Of a stretch of DNA of 5,016 nt, positions 1-5,016 are shown piece after piece. The notes under the pieces are model-generated. The model was given only the letters and a program-made list of their open reading frames with translations. It had not been told where the DNA came from and ran no database searches. This DNA is from Methanosarcina sp. (lineage in GTDB: Archaea; Halobacteriota; Methanosarcinia; Methanosarcinales; Methanosarcinaceae). The first letter of the stretch is position 1. Each line of letters starts with the position of its first letter. The DNA lies in the NCBI GenBank assembly GCA_003157235.1, contig PMJC01000151.1:12195-17210 (forward strand), given 5' to 3'. The position numbers and the translations under genes were made by a program.

Positions 1-243
1 TTCACTTTACAAAGAAAACGTTCTACTGTATAAATTATATTTTTGGATCTATTAAAATTTGTGTTACATTATATTTAGTTGTTAAATTTATATAATTTTC
101 AATATTATCATCTGAACAACAAAATTTAAATTGCAAAATAGTTATTTTAAGCCAAAAATTTTAAACTGAATATCGTTACAAGTTCAAAGCTACATTATAA
201 GGTAGAACACAACTATCTAAATTAATACTGTTGGAAAAGTTAT
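1..243. other. AT-rich spacer without a recognisable gene
   Basis: This stretch is extremely AT-rich (about 18% G+C between 61 and 180) and has stops in all frames. I see no gene in it. The only element of note is a TATA-like TTTATATAA at 87-95, listed separately. It could be the 3' flank of a gene to the left of the window or the leader region of the small frame at 244. Confidence 0.6.
87..95 (+). promoter_or_regulatory. possible archaeal TATA box upstream of the small frame at 244
   Basis: TTTATATAA matches the archaeal TATA-box style. Transcription would start near 118-122, leaving a leader of about 125 bases before the GTG at 244. The surrounding DNA is so AT-rich that such a match is expected by chance, so support is weak. 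Confidence 0.2.
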
Positions 244-486
244 GTGTTAAAATCTCTGAATTTAATCAGTTTCACACCAAATCAGAAAAAATTTATAACC
301 TTGACTCATGGAGCTCATGTGACTCATAGAGCATATGGAGCTCAAGGAACGCGGGAAAAAAGGTACACGTTTAAAGGTTTAGAACACCTTGTCAAAGCCC
401 CACAAAATAGGCTTAGTTTATGCAGAGAAGATCCGCAAGTCCTTTTCAAGAAAGAGAAAACCGAAACGAAGCAGAAGGAAAAATAG
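244..486 (+). CDS. small hypothetical protein with [T/A]-H-G-like tripeptide repeats (doubtful gene)
   Basis: An 80-codon frame starts at GTG and ends at TAG 484-486. I do not recognise the product. Residues 21-38 read as degenerate tripeptides (THG, AHV, THR, AYG, AQG, TRE) produced by a 9-bp tandem DNA repeat. The rest is hydrophilic, with a lysine- and glutamate-rich C-terminus (KKEKTETKQKEK) and no membrane segment or signal peptide. The start is poorly supported: only a weak purine stretch (GGAAAAG) precedes it, and the ATG two bases upstream is in another frame and soon stops. The bases from 301 to 480 are about 38-47% G+C, against roughly 18-30% in flanking sequence. This suggests either real coding sequence or a remnant of a former gene or mobile element. 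It stands alone, with no partner nearby. I consider a non-coding repeat remnant about as likely as a real gene. Confidence 0.3.
   Translation: MLKSLNLISFTPNQKKFITLTHGAHVTHRAYGAQGTREKRYTFKGLEHLVKAPQNRLSLCREDPQVLFKKEKTETKQKEK
304..357 (+). repeat. degenerate 9-bp tandem repeat, about six units
   Basis: Six consecutive 9-base units can be read: ACTCATGGA, GCTCATGTG, ACTCATAGA, GCATATGGA, GCTCAAGGA and ACGCGGGAA. The first five share a [A/G]C[T/A][C/T]A pattern and mostly end in GA; the last is the most diverged. The period is a multiple of three, so the repeat stays in the frame of the small ORF around it and gives a three-residue peptide repeat. Confidence 0.6.
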
Positions 487-564
487 AAATCTCCAATAAG
501 TAAAATGATATTATAAATGTTAGAACTTACTCACTTATGATGCAAAATCAAGTATGATAAATGT

Positions 565-585
565 ATAGTCAAAAGACTATTTTTT
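565..585 (+). terminator. hairpin plus T-tract, terminator-like
   Basis: ATAGTC (565-570), a four-A loop (571-574) and GACTAT (575-580) form a perfect 6-bp stem followed directly by T's through 585. It resembles an intrinsic terminator on the + strand. In archaea the T-tract alone may suffice. It lies about 80 bases after the small frame ending at 486. The stem is A/T-rich and short, so the hairpin may be fortuitous. Confidence 0.35.
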
Positions 586-926
586 AAAATGTTGTAAGTT
601 TAATGCTATTGATTTTCCACCTCAATTGCGTAAGTCCTAGATACTTTGGAAAAGAGAATTTGGAGACTTTTTAATATCTTCTGGAGTAGTCAAAATCTAC
701 CATAATTTCACAATCAATTGACCTCATTTGAACAATAACCCAGACGACATTAAAAAATCTCAAAATTTTACATGTCAACAACTTAACATTAAATAATTCT
801 AATTATCAAGTTTTTGTAATAGAATTTGGATTTAAATATTTGTGTCTAAGAACCTATTCGAAGAGTCAATAATGGCATGTATTAGAAATTGCTATAGGTC
901 TATAATTCAAGTATTCTTTATGTTGT

Positions 927-947
927 ACATTTAGTCATAGTAAATGT
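927..947. repeat. small inverted repeat
   Basis: ACATTTA (927-933) and TAAATGT (941-947) are exact reverse complements separated by seven bases. The stem is A/T-rich, with no T-tract after it and no gene beside it. Chance occurrence in such AT-rich DNA is likely. Confidence 0.3.
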
Positions 948-1113
948 TGTCATACATCACAACAATTTTCGGCTAGTTTTTAGGTAAGAAGGAGCACAAA
1001 ATATCCACCTTAATAAAAATTTTACCTTCATGCAACTCTATTCATAAAACTCTAATAATTAACTAGCAGCCCACATTGCGGAGATATTTTTGATCTAATT
1101 AACTCCTAACAGT

Positions 1114-1143
1114 TGATACAAGATAGGCTGATACAAGATAAGC
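1114..1143 (+). repeat. 15-bp tandem duplication upstream of the protease promoter
   Basis: TGATACAAGATAGGC (1114-1128) is followed immediately by TGATACAAGATAAGC (1129-1143), with one mismatch in 15 positions. The pair ends about 40 bases upstream of the TATA box at 1186, where an archaeal regulator could bind, but no regulator can be named. A simple slippage duplication is the alternative. Confidence 0.6.
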
Positions 1144-1163
1144 TTCTCTGCTACTAGGCTTGG

Positions 1164-1173
1164 CTTTCGAAAG
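1164..1173. promoter_or_regulatory. perfect 10-bp palindrome beside the TATA box
   Basis: CTTTCGAAAG is its own reverse complement and ends 12 bases upstream of the TATA box at 1186. Its position fits an operator or activator site, and the purine-rich CGAAAGAAA that follows could contribute to TFB recognition. Nothing in the window identifies a binding protein. Confidence 0.3.
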
Positions 1174-1185
1174 AAATCCGAGTCC

Positions 1186-1193
1186 TTTATATA
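1186..1193 (+). promoter_or_regulatory. TATA box of the presenilin-like protease gene
   Basis: TTTATATA is a very good archaeal TATA box, preceded by purine-rich sequence. Transcription would be expected to start about 25 bases downstream, near 1212-1220, giving a leader of roughly 170-180 bases before the TTG start at 1392. Leaders of this length are not unusual in Methanosarcina. The ATG at 1195, directly after the box, opens only a 22-codon frame and would lie upstream of the predicted transcript start. Confidence 0.45.
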
Positions 1194-1377
1194 GATGATG
1201 TTGAAAAGGGGCATAAAAGTACGCTCTATTTCAGCCTTTGGTAGAAAAATATTCCTTACCTAAGAAAAAAGGTTGAAAATAAAAAAATTGCCGGTAAAGG
1301 GAATATTACATATAATGCACGAAGACAGAAGGCAGTTAAATCTAAAAAAGTATAAAAAAAGGCATATTCTAAGAATT

Positions 1378-1383
1378 AAGGAG
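1378..1383 (+). promoter_or_regulatory. ribosome binding site that decides the TTG start at 1392
   Basis: AAGGAG lies eight bases upstream of the TTG at 1392, ideal Shine-Dalgarno spacing. The first in-frame ATG, at 1440, falls inside the first predicted membrane helix and has no comparable site, so this motif is the main reason for choosing TTG. Confidence 0.6.
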
Positions 1384-1391
1384 TTTAACAC

Positions 1392-2288
1392 TTGCATTCC
1401 AGCGAACGATCAATTAAAGATTATTTACCTATTCTTCCTATGGGAGGACTTATCATTACGGTACAGGTTCTTGCACTGTTTTTATCCACACCCATGGAAG
1501 TTAGCGGGATGAAAACTTTTGAGGACCCAACTCAACTGTCCAACGTTATCTATTATATGGGATTAATATTGGTTTTCACTTTGTTTGTCTTGATCGCAAT
1601 AAAGAAAAAGATGAAATTTATTATCAGTTTCCTCATATATTTCGCCATAATAAGCACTCTCTATTATGTATTCTATGCTCTTTTCACCCTCCTGCCACCT
1701 CTCTCCGGGTTTGAAGCTATTGTCTCAATTCTGGTATCTGTAGGAGTGACAGTGCTGCTTTACAAGTATCCTGAATGGTACTTAATTGACCTTGTGGGAG
1801 TTTGCACTGCAGGTGGGGTCAGTGCTTTGATAGGGATTTCCCTTTCAGTTATCCCGGTTGTGTTTCTCCTAATGCTCCTTGCAATTTATGATGCCATATC
1901 AGTGTACAGGACAAAGCATATGATAACCATCGCTGAGGGTATTATGGATCTCAAGCTCCCCATTTTATTCGTGATCCCAAAACACTCAAAGTATTCCTTC
2001 CTACAAGAAAAAGTTAAAAAGGGAGAGGAACGAGAAGCTTTTTTTATGGGTTTTGGGGATGCCATAATGCCCACGCTTCTTGTGGTCTCAGCAAGCATTT
2101 TTATACATACCACTGGAGGAAACACATATCCAGTACTAGGAGCAATGTTGGGTACCCTTGCAGGGTTTGTAGTGCTTTTTGTTCTCGTAATGAAAGGAAA
2201 ACCACAGGCAGGACTTCCTTTCCTGAATTCAGGAGTAATCCTTGGATTTTTTATCGGTGTTCTACTATCAGGGGCATCAATTACTTGA
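1392..2288 (+). CDS. presenilin / signal-peptide-peptidase-like A22 family membrane aspartyl protease
   Basis: This 298-residue protein is a predicted intramembrane-cleaving aspartyl protease of the archaeal presenilin-homologue (PSH) group, the family that includes the crystallised Methanoculleus enzyme. About nine hydrophobic helices are visible (roughly 11-32, 52-70, 74-98, 105-123, 129-150, 152-170, 219-237, 245-267 and 275-295), which matches the family fold. The catalytic pair is clear: Tyr166-Asp167 in helix 6 (the YD motif) and Gly220-Phe-Gly-Asp223 in helix 7 (the GxGD motif). Their positions are close to those I recall for the structural homologue (162 and 220). The third motif, PAL in eukaryotic presenilins, appears here as Ala273-Gly-Leu-Pro276 at the start of helix 9. 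The hydrophilic loop between helices 6 and 7 (about 171-217) is charged. The family cuts substrates within the membrane; the native archaeal substrates are not known to me. The start is TTG, backed by AAGGAG; ATG 1440 would truncate helix 1. The frame is intact and has its own promoter and a T-tract after its stop. Confidence 0.88.
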   Translation: MHSSERSIKDYLPILPMGGLIITVQVLALFLSTPMEVSGMKTFEDPTQLSNVIYYMGLILVFTLFVLIAIKKKMKFIISFLIYFAIISTLYYVFYALFTLLPPLSGFEAIVSILVSVGVTVLLYKYPEWYLIDLVGVCTAGGVSALIGISLSVIPVVFLLMLLAIYDAISVYRTKHMITIAEGIMDLKLPILFVIPKHSKYSFLQEKVKKGEEREAFFMGFGDAIMPTLLVVSASIFIHTTGGNTYPVLGAMLGTLAGFVVLFVLVMKGKPQAGLPFLNSGVILGFFIGVLLSGASIT

Positions 2289-2319
2289 AAGGATAAATCT
2301 GACTTAATCCACGTTTTCA

Positions 2320-2327
2320 TTTTTTTT
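2320..2327 (+). terminator. T-tract after the protease gene
   Basis: Eight consecutive T's lie about 30 bases after the protease stop codon. A second run of eight T's follows at 2371-2378. Archaeal transcription commonly ends at such U-rich tracts without a hairpin, and none is seen here. The same A/T-rich block (TTTTATAAAA, 2324-2333) could instead serve as TATA element for the next gene. Confidence 0.35.
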
Positions 2328-2333
2328 ATAAAA
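2324..2333 (+). promoter_or_regulatory. possible TATA element for the HAD gene
   Basis: TTTTATAAAA lies about 70 bases before the ATG at 2401. A start near 2355 would leave a leader of roughly 45 bases. It overlaps the T-tract taken as the terminator of the preceding gene, so both readings are uncertain. Confidence 0.25.
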
Positions 2334-2712
2334 TTCCAATTCCTTGCAGTTCTTTTGGTTTTTACATAGATTTTTTTTATTTTACAGCTTATTACTTAAT
2401 ATGGCTAAAAAAATTGCAGTGATTTTTGACAGTGCTGGAACCCTCCTATATATGTACAGGGTTGCAAAGGAAGTCAGCACCGGTAATATTCTTGAAAATA
2501 TAGAGAGCACTGCTATTGTCGCTCAAAAAAATGGATGTGGACTTGTTGTTCTTAATACCGAAAGCGATATAATCCTGGGTTCAAGGAAAAATATGCCTTT
2601 GTTTGAGTTTATAAGAGAACATAGGATTTCAATTGGTATAAGCTGTTCAAAAGGAAAATTTTCCCCAGCTATTGCCTACGAGATTATAGAAGGGGCAGGA
2701 CTTTGTATAAGC

Positions 2713-2715
2713 TAG
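2713..2715 (+). other. in-frame UAG codon inside the HAD gene (stop or pyrrolysine)
   Basis: TAG is codon 105 counted from ATG 2401. The same frame runs on without a stop for another 106 codons and contains motif II of the HAD fold, so the codon interrupts a once-continuous gene. In Methanosarcina UAG can be decoded as pyrrolysine, and this codon is a candidate. A point mutation of a sense codon such as AAG, CAG, GAG or TGG is equally compatible. Confidence 0.8.
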
Positions 2716-3026
2716 TTGCATGATGTATTGGAAATGGTTACATACCGATGCCCGGATATTTTTTATCGTGCTTCTGGCTTGATAATTGACTCAGAGGCAA
2801 AAAGCGTGCCCTATGTGCTTAGTACAGGCGGGCATGTATTCAGCACTACCCTCCAAACTGTTCAGACTCTCCAGGCCATGAAAATGGATACTTATATAGC
2901 GTCAGGGGATGGAGTGTTCGCCCTCACGAAACTTGCTGAATTTATAAACATTTCTCAGGAAAAGGTATTCCCTCTTTCAAACACTGTCATGAAGGAGAAT
3001 CTAGTGCTTGGACTGAAAAGGAAGTA

Positions 3027-3036
3027 CGAAAAGTAG
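3027..3036 (+). other. frame change immediately before HAD motif IV
   Basis: The upstream frame reads Tyr-Glu-Lys then TAG (3034-3036). The conserved Val-Val-Met-Val-Gly-Asp-Gly-Ile-Asn-Asp is encoded from 3033 in the -1 frame. Either one A has been lost from the GAAAAG run (five A's would restore the frame), or a ribosome would have to slip back one base on A-AAG. The peptide across the joint is the same in both cases. Confidence 0.75.
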
Positions 3037-3457
3037 TTATGGTAGGGGATGGGATCAATGATATACTGGCTCTTAGAGCAGCAGACGTGGGGATAATGAC
3101 AACACAACAAGGAGACCAAAGACCTAAAAAACTGAGAGAAGCAGCAGATATGAAAATTAATGATATAATTGAAGTTGTGGATGTAGTAAAAAGGCTATAA
3201 TTGGCCTATATGGCATGTAATTAATAAAGAGAATTTTGATAAATCTCTGATTTTAATGAGTCTTATATATATCATTTATTGGCATATGACGATATTTATG
3301 GCTTTTACTAAATCCTTTATTATAAATCAAATTAATATTAATGGGCCAAATTTCTAAATGATCCTAATTTTTAATGTTAACATTGGAAAAATAATACGGT
3401 ATATTTATGTAATGTTTCCTCTCATGTATTTGTTGTCCAAATGGGTGAAATTTATTA

Positions 3458-3464
3458 TTTATAT
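3458..3464 (+). promoter_or_regulatory. candidate TATA box for the AtwA gene
   Basis: TTTATAT is preceded by GGTGAAATTTATTA, partly purine-rich as expected for a TFB recognition element. A start near 3488 would give a leader of about 85-90 bases. Competing candidates at 3262-3272 and 3400-3407 would give longer leaders, and the sequence alone does not decide. Confidence 0.3.
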
Positions 3465-3562
3465 CGTACATTATTTACTTGAAGTCATAGCTTTTCACTT
3501 TCAACGACATGCTCAAGCAGGCAAGAAAGAACCACCATAAAGTTATTTGCAGCTCACAATTT

Positions 3563-3569
3563 GGAGGAG
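3563..3569 (+). promoter_or_regulatory. strong ribosome binding site of the AtwA gene
   Basis: GGAGGAG precedes the ATG at 3575; the GGAGG core ends seven bases before the start codon. It fixes the start, because the frame immediately after it matches an ABC ATPase N-terminus (Ile-Glu-Ile-Lys-Asn-Leu). Confidence 0.7.
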
Positions 3570-3574
3570 AATTA

Positions 3575-5016
3575 ATGCCAGTGTTCATTGAAATTAAAAA
3601 TTTAAATGTAGATTTTGAAGGTCTTAAAGCGCTGAAAAATTTAAATTTAAGCATCAATGAAGGGGAAATAGTTGGAGTTTTGGGAAAAAGTGGGTCAGGA
3701 AAAACAATTCTGATGCATGTGTTGCGCGGGACTGAATCTTATAAAAATATATCAGGTGAAGTAATTTACCATCTTGCTCGCTGCAAGAAGTGCGGATACA
3801 TAGAACGTCCAAGTATGAAGAACCAGAAGTGCCCGGTTTGTGGAGAGATACTCGAAGCTTTTGAAGCTGATTTTATAAAACTTTCCCTTTATGATCCGAT
3901 AAGGAAAGATATTACCAAAAGAATTGCAATCATGTTGCAGCGTTCCTTTGCTCTTTATGGCGATGAAAGAGTTATTGTAAACGTTATAAACTCCCTGCAT
4001 GAGATTGGATATCAGGGACAGAATTCCGTAAAAAAAGCTGTTGAATTGCTGGAAGAAGTAAACCTGGGCCACCGCATGATGCATGTTGCAAGAGAACTTT
4101 CAGGCGGAGAAAAACAGAGGGTTGTACTTGCGAGACAGCTGGTAAGAAATCCCTTGTTCTTGATAGCTGATGAGCCTACCGGTACCCTCGATCCAATGAC
4201 TGCAAAGTTAGTGCATGATGCAATTATTAAAGCAGTGAGGAATTACAATATGAGCATGATCTTTACTTCCCACTGGCCTGAGGTCATCGAAAATCTAGCA
4301 GATAAGGCGATTCTCCTTGAAAATGGAGAGATCGTTCAGGAGGGTAAATCTCTTGAGGTCTCTGCAGTATTTATGAAGAGCATATGCATGGTGAAGCAAG
4401 AAAAGAACACAATGATCGGAGAGCCTATAATCCGAGTAAAGGATCTCTCTAAACGTTATATATCGGTAGATCGTGGTGTAGTACGAGCTGTGGATAAAAT
4501 CTCTTTTGATGTAAAAGAAGGTGAGATATTTGGGCTAGTTGGTGTTAGCGGAGCAGGCAAGACTACCACTTCAAAGATTCTGATGGGAATTTTACAACCT
4601 ACATCTGGGGGAGTTCAGGTTCGTGTGGGAGACGAATGGGTTGATATGACACAGCTGGGAGTCGAAAATAAAGGAAGGGCAACCAAATATATGGGATTCT
4701 TACACCAAGAATACGGTCTCTACACTCAAAGCTCTGTAATAGATAACCTCACTGAATCTATCAGCTTGGACTTGCCTTTCGAACTTGGTGTCAGAAAAGC
4801 TTTAATCACGCTCAAAGCTGCAGGCTTTGAAGAAGAAAAAGCAAAAGCTATTTTATCCAAAATGACTGATGAAACAAGTGAAGGAGAGCGGCATAGAATT
4901 GCACTTGCACAGGTACTTATAAAGGAGCCGAGAATTGTAATAATGGATGAACCTACAGGGACGATGGACCCAATTACTAAGATCTCTGTGGCAACTTCCA
5001 TTCTTAAAGCTAGAGA
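3575..5016 (+). CDS. methyl-coenzyme M reductase activation system, component A2 (tandem ABC ATPase), 3' end outside the window
   Basis: The visible 480 codons encode two ABC ATPase domains in one soluble chain without membrane helices. Domain 1 has Walker A GKSGSGKT at 37-44, Q-loop Gln122, signature LSGGE at 175-179, Walker B LFLIADE at 194-200 and switch His233. Domain 2 has Walker A GVSGAGKT at 323-330, Q-loop Gln378, an altered signature TSEGE at 434-438 and Walker B IVIMDE at 454-459. A four-cysteine zinc-ribbon-like knuckle (Cys70, 73, 86, 89) is inserted between Walker A and the Q-loop of domain 1. This architecture, with the phrasing around [11 protein letters not shown], is that of AtwA. 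Component A2 works in the cytoplasm with the A3a complex and ATP in reductive activation of the nickel cofactor F430 of methyl-coenzyme M reductase, the last enzyme of methanogenesis. The family is roughly 520-550 residues long, so perhaps 40-70 residues lie beyond the right edge. The frame is intact, with a strong Shine-Dalgarno site. A different tandem ABC ATPase is possible but less likely, since no permease gene is adjacent. Confidence 0.85.
   Translation, partial: MPVFIEIKNLNVDFEGLKALKNLNLSINEGEIVGVLGKSGSGKTILMHVLRGTESYKNISGEVIYHLARCKKCGYIERPSMKNQKCPVCGEILEAFEADFIKLSLYDPIRKDITKRIAIMLQRSFALYGDERVIVNVINSLHEIGYQGQNSVKKAVELLEEVNLGHRMMHVARELSGGEKQRVVLARQLVRNPLFLIADEPTGTLDPMTAKLVHDAIIKAVRNYNMSMIFTSHWPEVIENLADKAILLENGEIVQEGKSLEVSAVFMKSICMVKQEKNTMIGEPIIRVKDLSKRYISVDRGVVRAVDKISFDVKEGEIFGLVGVSGAGKTTTSKILMGILQPTSGGVQVRVGDEWVDMTQLGVENKGRATKYMGFLHQEYGLYTQSSVIDNLTESISLDLPFELGVRKALITLKAAGFEEEKAKAILSKMTDETSEGERHRIALAQVLIKEPRIVIMDEPTGTMDPITKISVATSILKAR

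Larger units (their letters stand above)
487..1391. other. long AT-rich intergenic region before the protease gene
   Basis: About 900 bases carry no convincing coding sequence on either strand; frames are short and codon use looks random. Elements that can be pointed out are a hairpin followed by T's (565-585), a second small hairpin (927-947), a 9-bp direct repeat TAATTAACT at 1056-1064 and 1096-1104, a 15-bp tandem duplication (1114-1143), a 10-bp palindrome (1164-1173) and a TATA box (1186-1193). The final 170 or so bases are probably the untranslated leader of the protease mRNA. A 79-codon frame beginning at TTG 1273 overlaps the protease start out of frame and is taken as a shadow. Confidence 0.6.
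2401..3200 (+). pseudogene. HAD-superfamily phosphatase, soluble P-type-ATPase type, interrupted by UAG and a -1 frame change
   Basis: Read through both interruptions, this is a protein of about 266 residues with the phosphatase core of P-type ATPases but no membrane helices. Motif I is Asp10-Ser-Ala-Gly-Thr14 (DxxGT, as in the ATPase DKTGT). Motif II is Ala167-Ser168-Gly-Asp170 (compare TGD). A candidate motif III lysine is Lys198. Motif IV is VMVGDGIND at about 213-221, followed by ALRAADVGI. Asp10 would be the phosphorylated nucleophile; the substrate is unknown. The region between motifs I and II (about 17-160) holds a sequence I do not recognise, with a cysteine at 83. Codon 105 is TAG (2713-2715), and the same frame continues with sensible sequence. 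At 3034-3036 another TAG ends that frame, while motif IV continues in the -1 frame to TAA 3198-3200. ATG 2401 is preferred over TTG 2344, whose extra residues come from T-rich spacer; no clear Shine-Dalgarno site precedes it. Without recoding it gives fragments of 104 and about 106 residues and is probably inactive. Pyrrolysine readthrough plus a sequencing error is the main alternative. Confidence 0.75.
3201..3574. other. AT-rich spacer and probable leader of the AtwA gene
   Basis: This spacer of 374 bases has no gene I can support. A 60-codon frame at 3358-3540 and an antisense frame overlapping it look like chance frames in A/T-rich DNA. A short imperfect hairpin (AGAGA 3228-3232 with TCTCT 3244-3248) follows the HAD stop and might be part of a terminator. 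Several TATA-like stretches occur at 3262-3272, 3400-3407 and 3458-3464. The last is the best placed for AtwA. Confidence 0.5.

Noticed and set aside
1056..1104. 9-bp direct repeat TAATTAACT flanking 31 bases, considered as a target-site duplication
   Set aside because: The sequence is low-complexity, the enclosed 31 bases have no inverted ends, and such repeats are expected in DNA this AT-rich.
1195..1263. 22-codon + frame starting at ATG just after the TATA box
   Set aside because: The start codon would lie upstream of the expected transcript start, and there is no ribosome binding site.
1273..1512. 79-codon + frame starting at TTG and overlapping the protease start
   Set aside because: It overlaps the well-supported protease in another frame, is lysine-rich as expected from A-rich leader DNA, and has no recognisable motif. 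The AAGGAG at 1378 serves the protease.
1886..2320. 144-codon frame on the - strand
   Set aside because: It lies antisense within the protease gene, whose catalytic motifs are in the + frame. It has no family resemblance and is a shadow.
2344..2400. 19-residue hydrophobic N-terminal extension of the HAD protein from TTG 2344
   Set aside because: The residues come from T-rich spacer DNA, no ribosome binding site precedes the TTG, and the HAD core begins naturally at ATG 2401 nine residues before the nucleophile Asp.
3034..3042. Pyrrolysine readthrough of the second UAG (3034) to extend the HAD protein
   Set aside because: The zero frame meets another TAG at 3040 and reads a non-HAD peptide, while motif IV is plainly in the -1 frame, so readthrough does not explain this interruption.
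3358..3540. 60-codon + frame (and a 60-codon - frame at 3475-3657)
   Set aside because: Hydrophobic composition follows from A/T-rich DNA, no Shine-Dalgarno or motif is seen, and the antisense frame overlaps the AtwA start.
3752..4084. 110-codon frame on the - strand
   Set aside because: Antisense shadow inside the first ABC domain of AtwA.
4726..5001. 91-codon frame on the - strand
   Set aside because: Antisense shadow of the second ABC domain of AtwA; the + frame carries the Walker B motif here.

Overview
The window looks like chromosomal DNA of a methanogenic archaeon, most probably a Methanosarcina or a close relative. The main evidence is a long, well-conserved reading frame at the right edge that I recognise as methyl-coenzyme M reductase activation component A2 (AtwA), a protein typical of methanogens. 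A nine-helix archaeal presenilin-type protease, archaeal TATA boxes, T-tract terminators, a TTG start behind a good Shine-Dalgarno site, and long AT-rich spacers between moderately GC-rich genes all agree with this. The genus assignment is inference from gene content and style, not from a search.

Layout: 1-1391 is gene-poor and very AT-rich. It contains one GC-richer island (about 301-480) with a degenerate 9-bp tandem repeat inside a short 80-codon frame, a hairpin plus T-tract at 565-585, a 15-bp tandem duplication at 1114-1143, and a TATA box at 1186-1193 that probably drives the next gene. Positions 1392-2288 (+) encode the presenilin/signal-peptide-peptidase-like aspartyl protease (family A22). 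Positions 2401-3200 (+) are a HAD-superfamily phosphatase of the soluble P-type-ATPase kind. It is interrupted by an in-frame UAG at codon 105 and by a -1 frame change at codon 211/212, just before its conserved GDGxND motif. Positions 3201-3574 are an AT-rich spacer and leader. Positions 3575-5016 (+) encode AtwA, which runs off the right edge without a stop codon.

All three recognisable genes lie on the + strand, but each has its own spacer (112 and 374 bases), so they need not be one operon. AtwA is the ATP-binding partner in reductive activation of the nickel enzyme methyl-coenzyme M reductase. No functional link from the protease or the phosphatase to that job can be read from the sequence.

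The point most worth a second look is the doubly interrupted HAD gene. If the organism decodes UAG as pyrrolysine, the first interruption may be sense. The second cannot be rescued by UAG readthrough and needs a frameshift, a sequencing error, or acceptance that the gene is decaying. I see no CRISPR array, tRNA, rRNA or complete insertion sequence.
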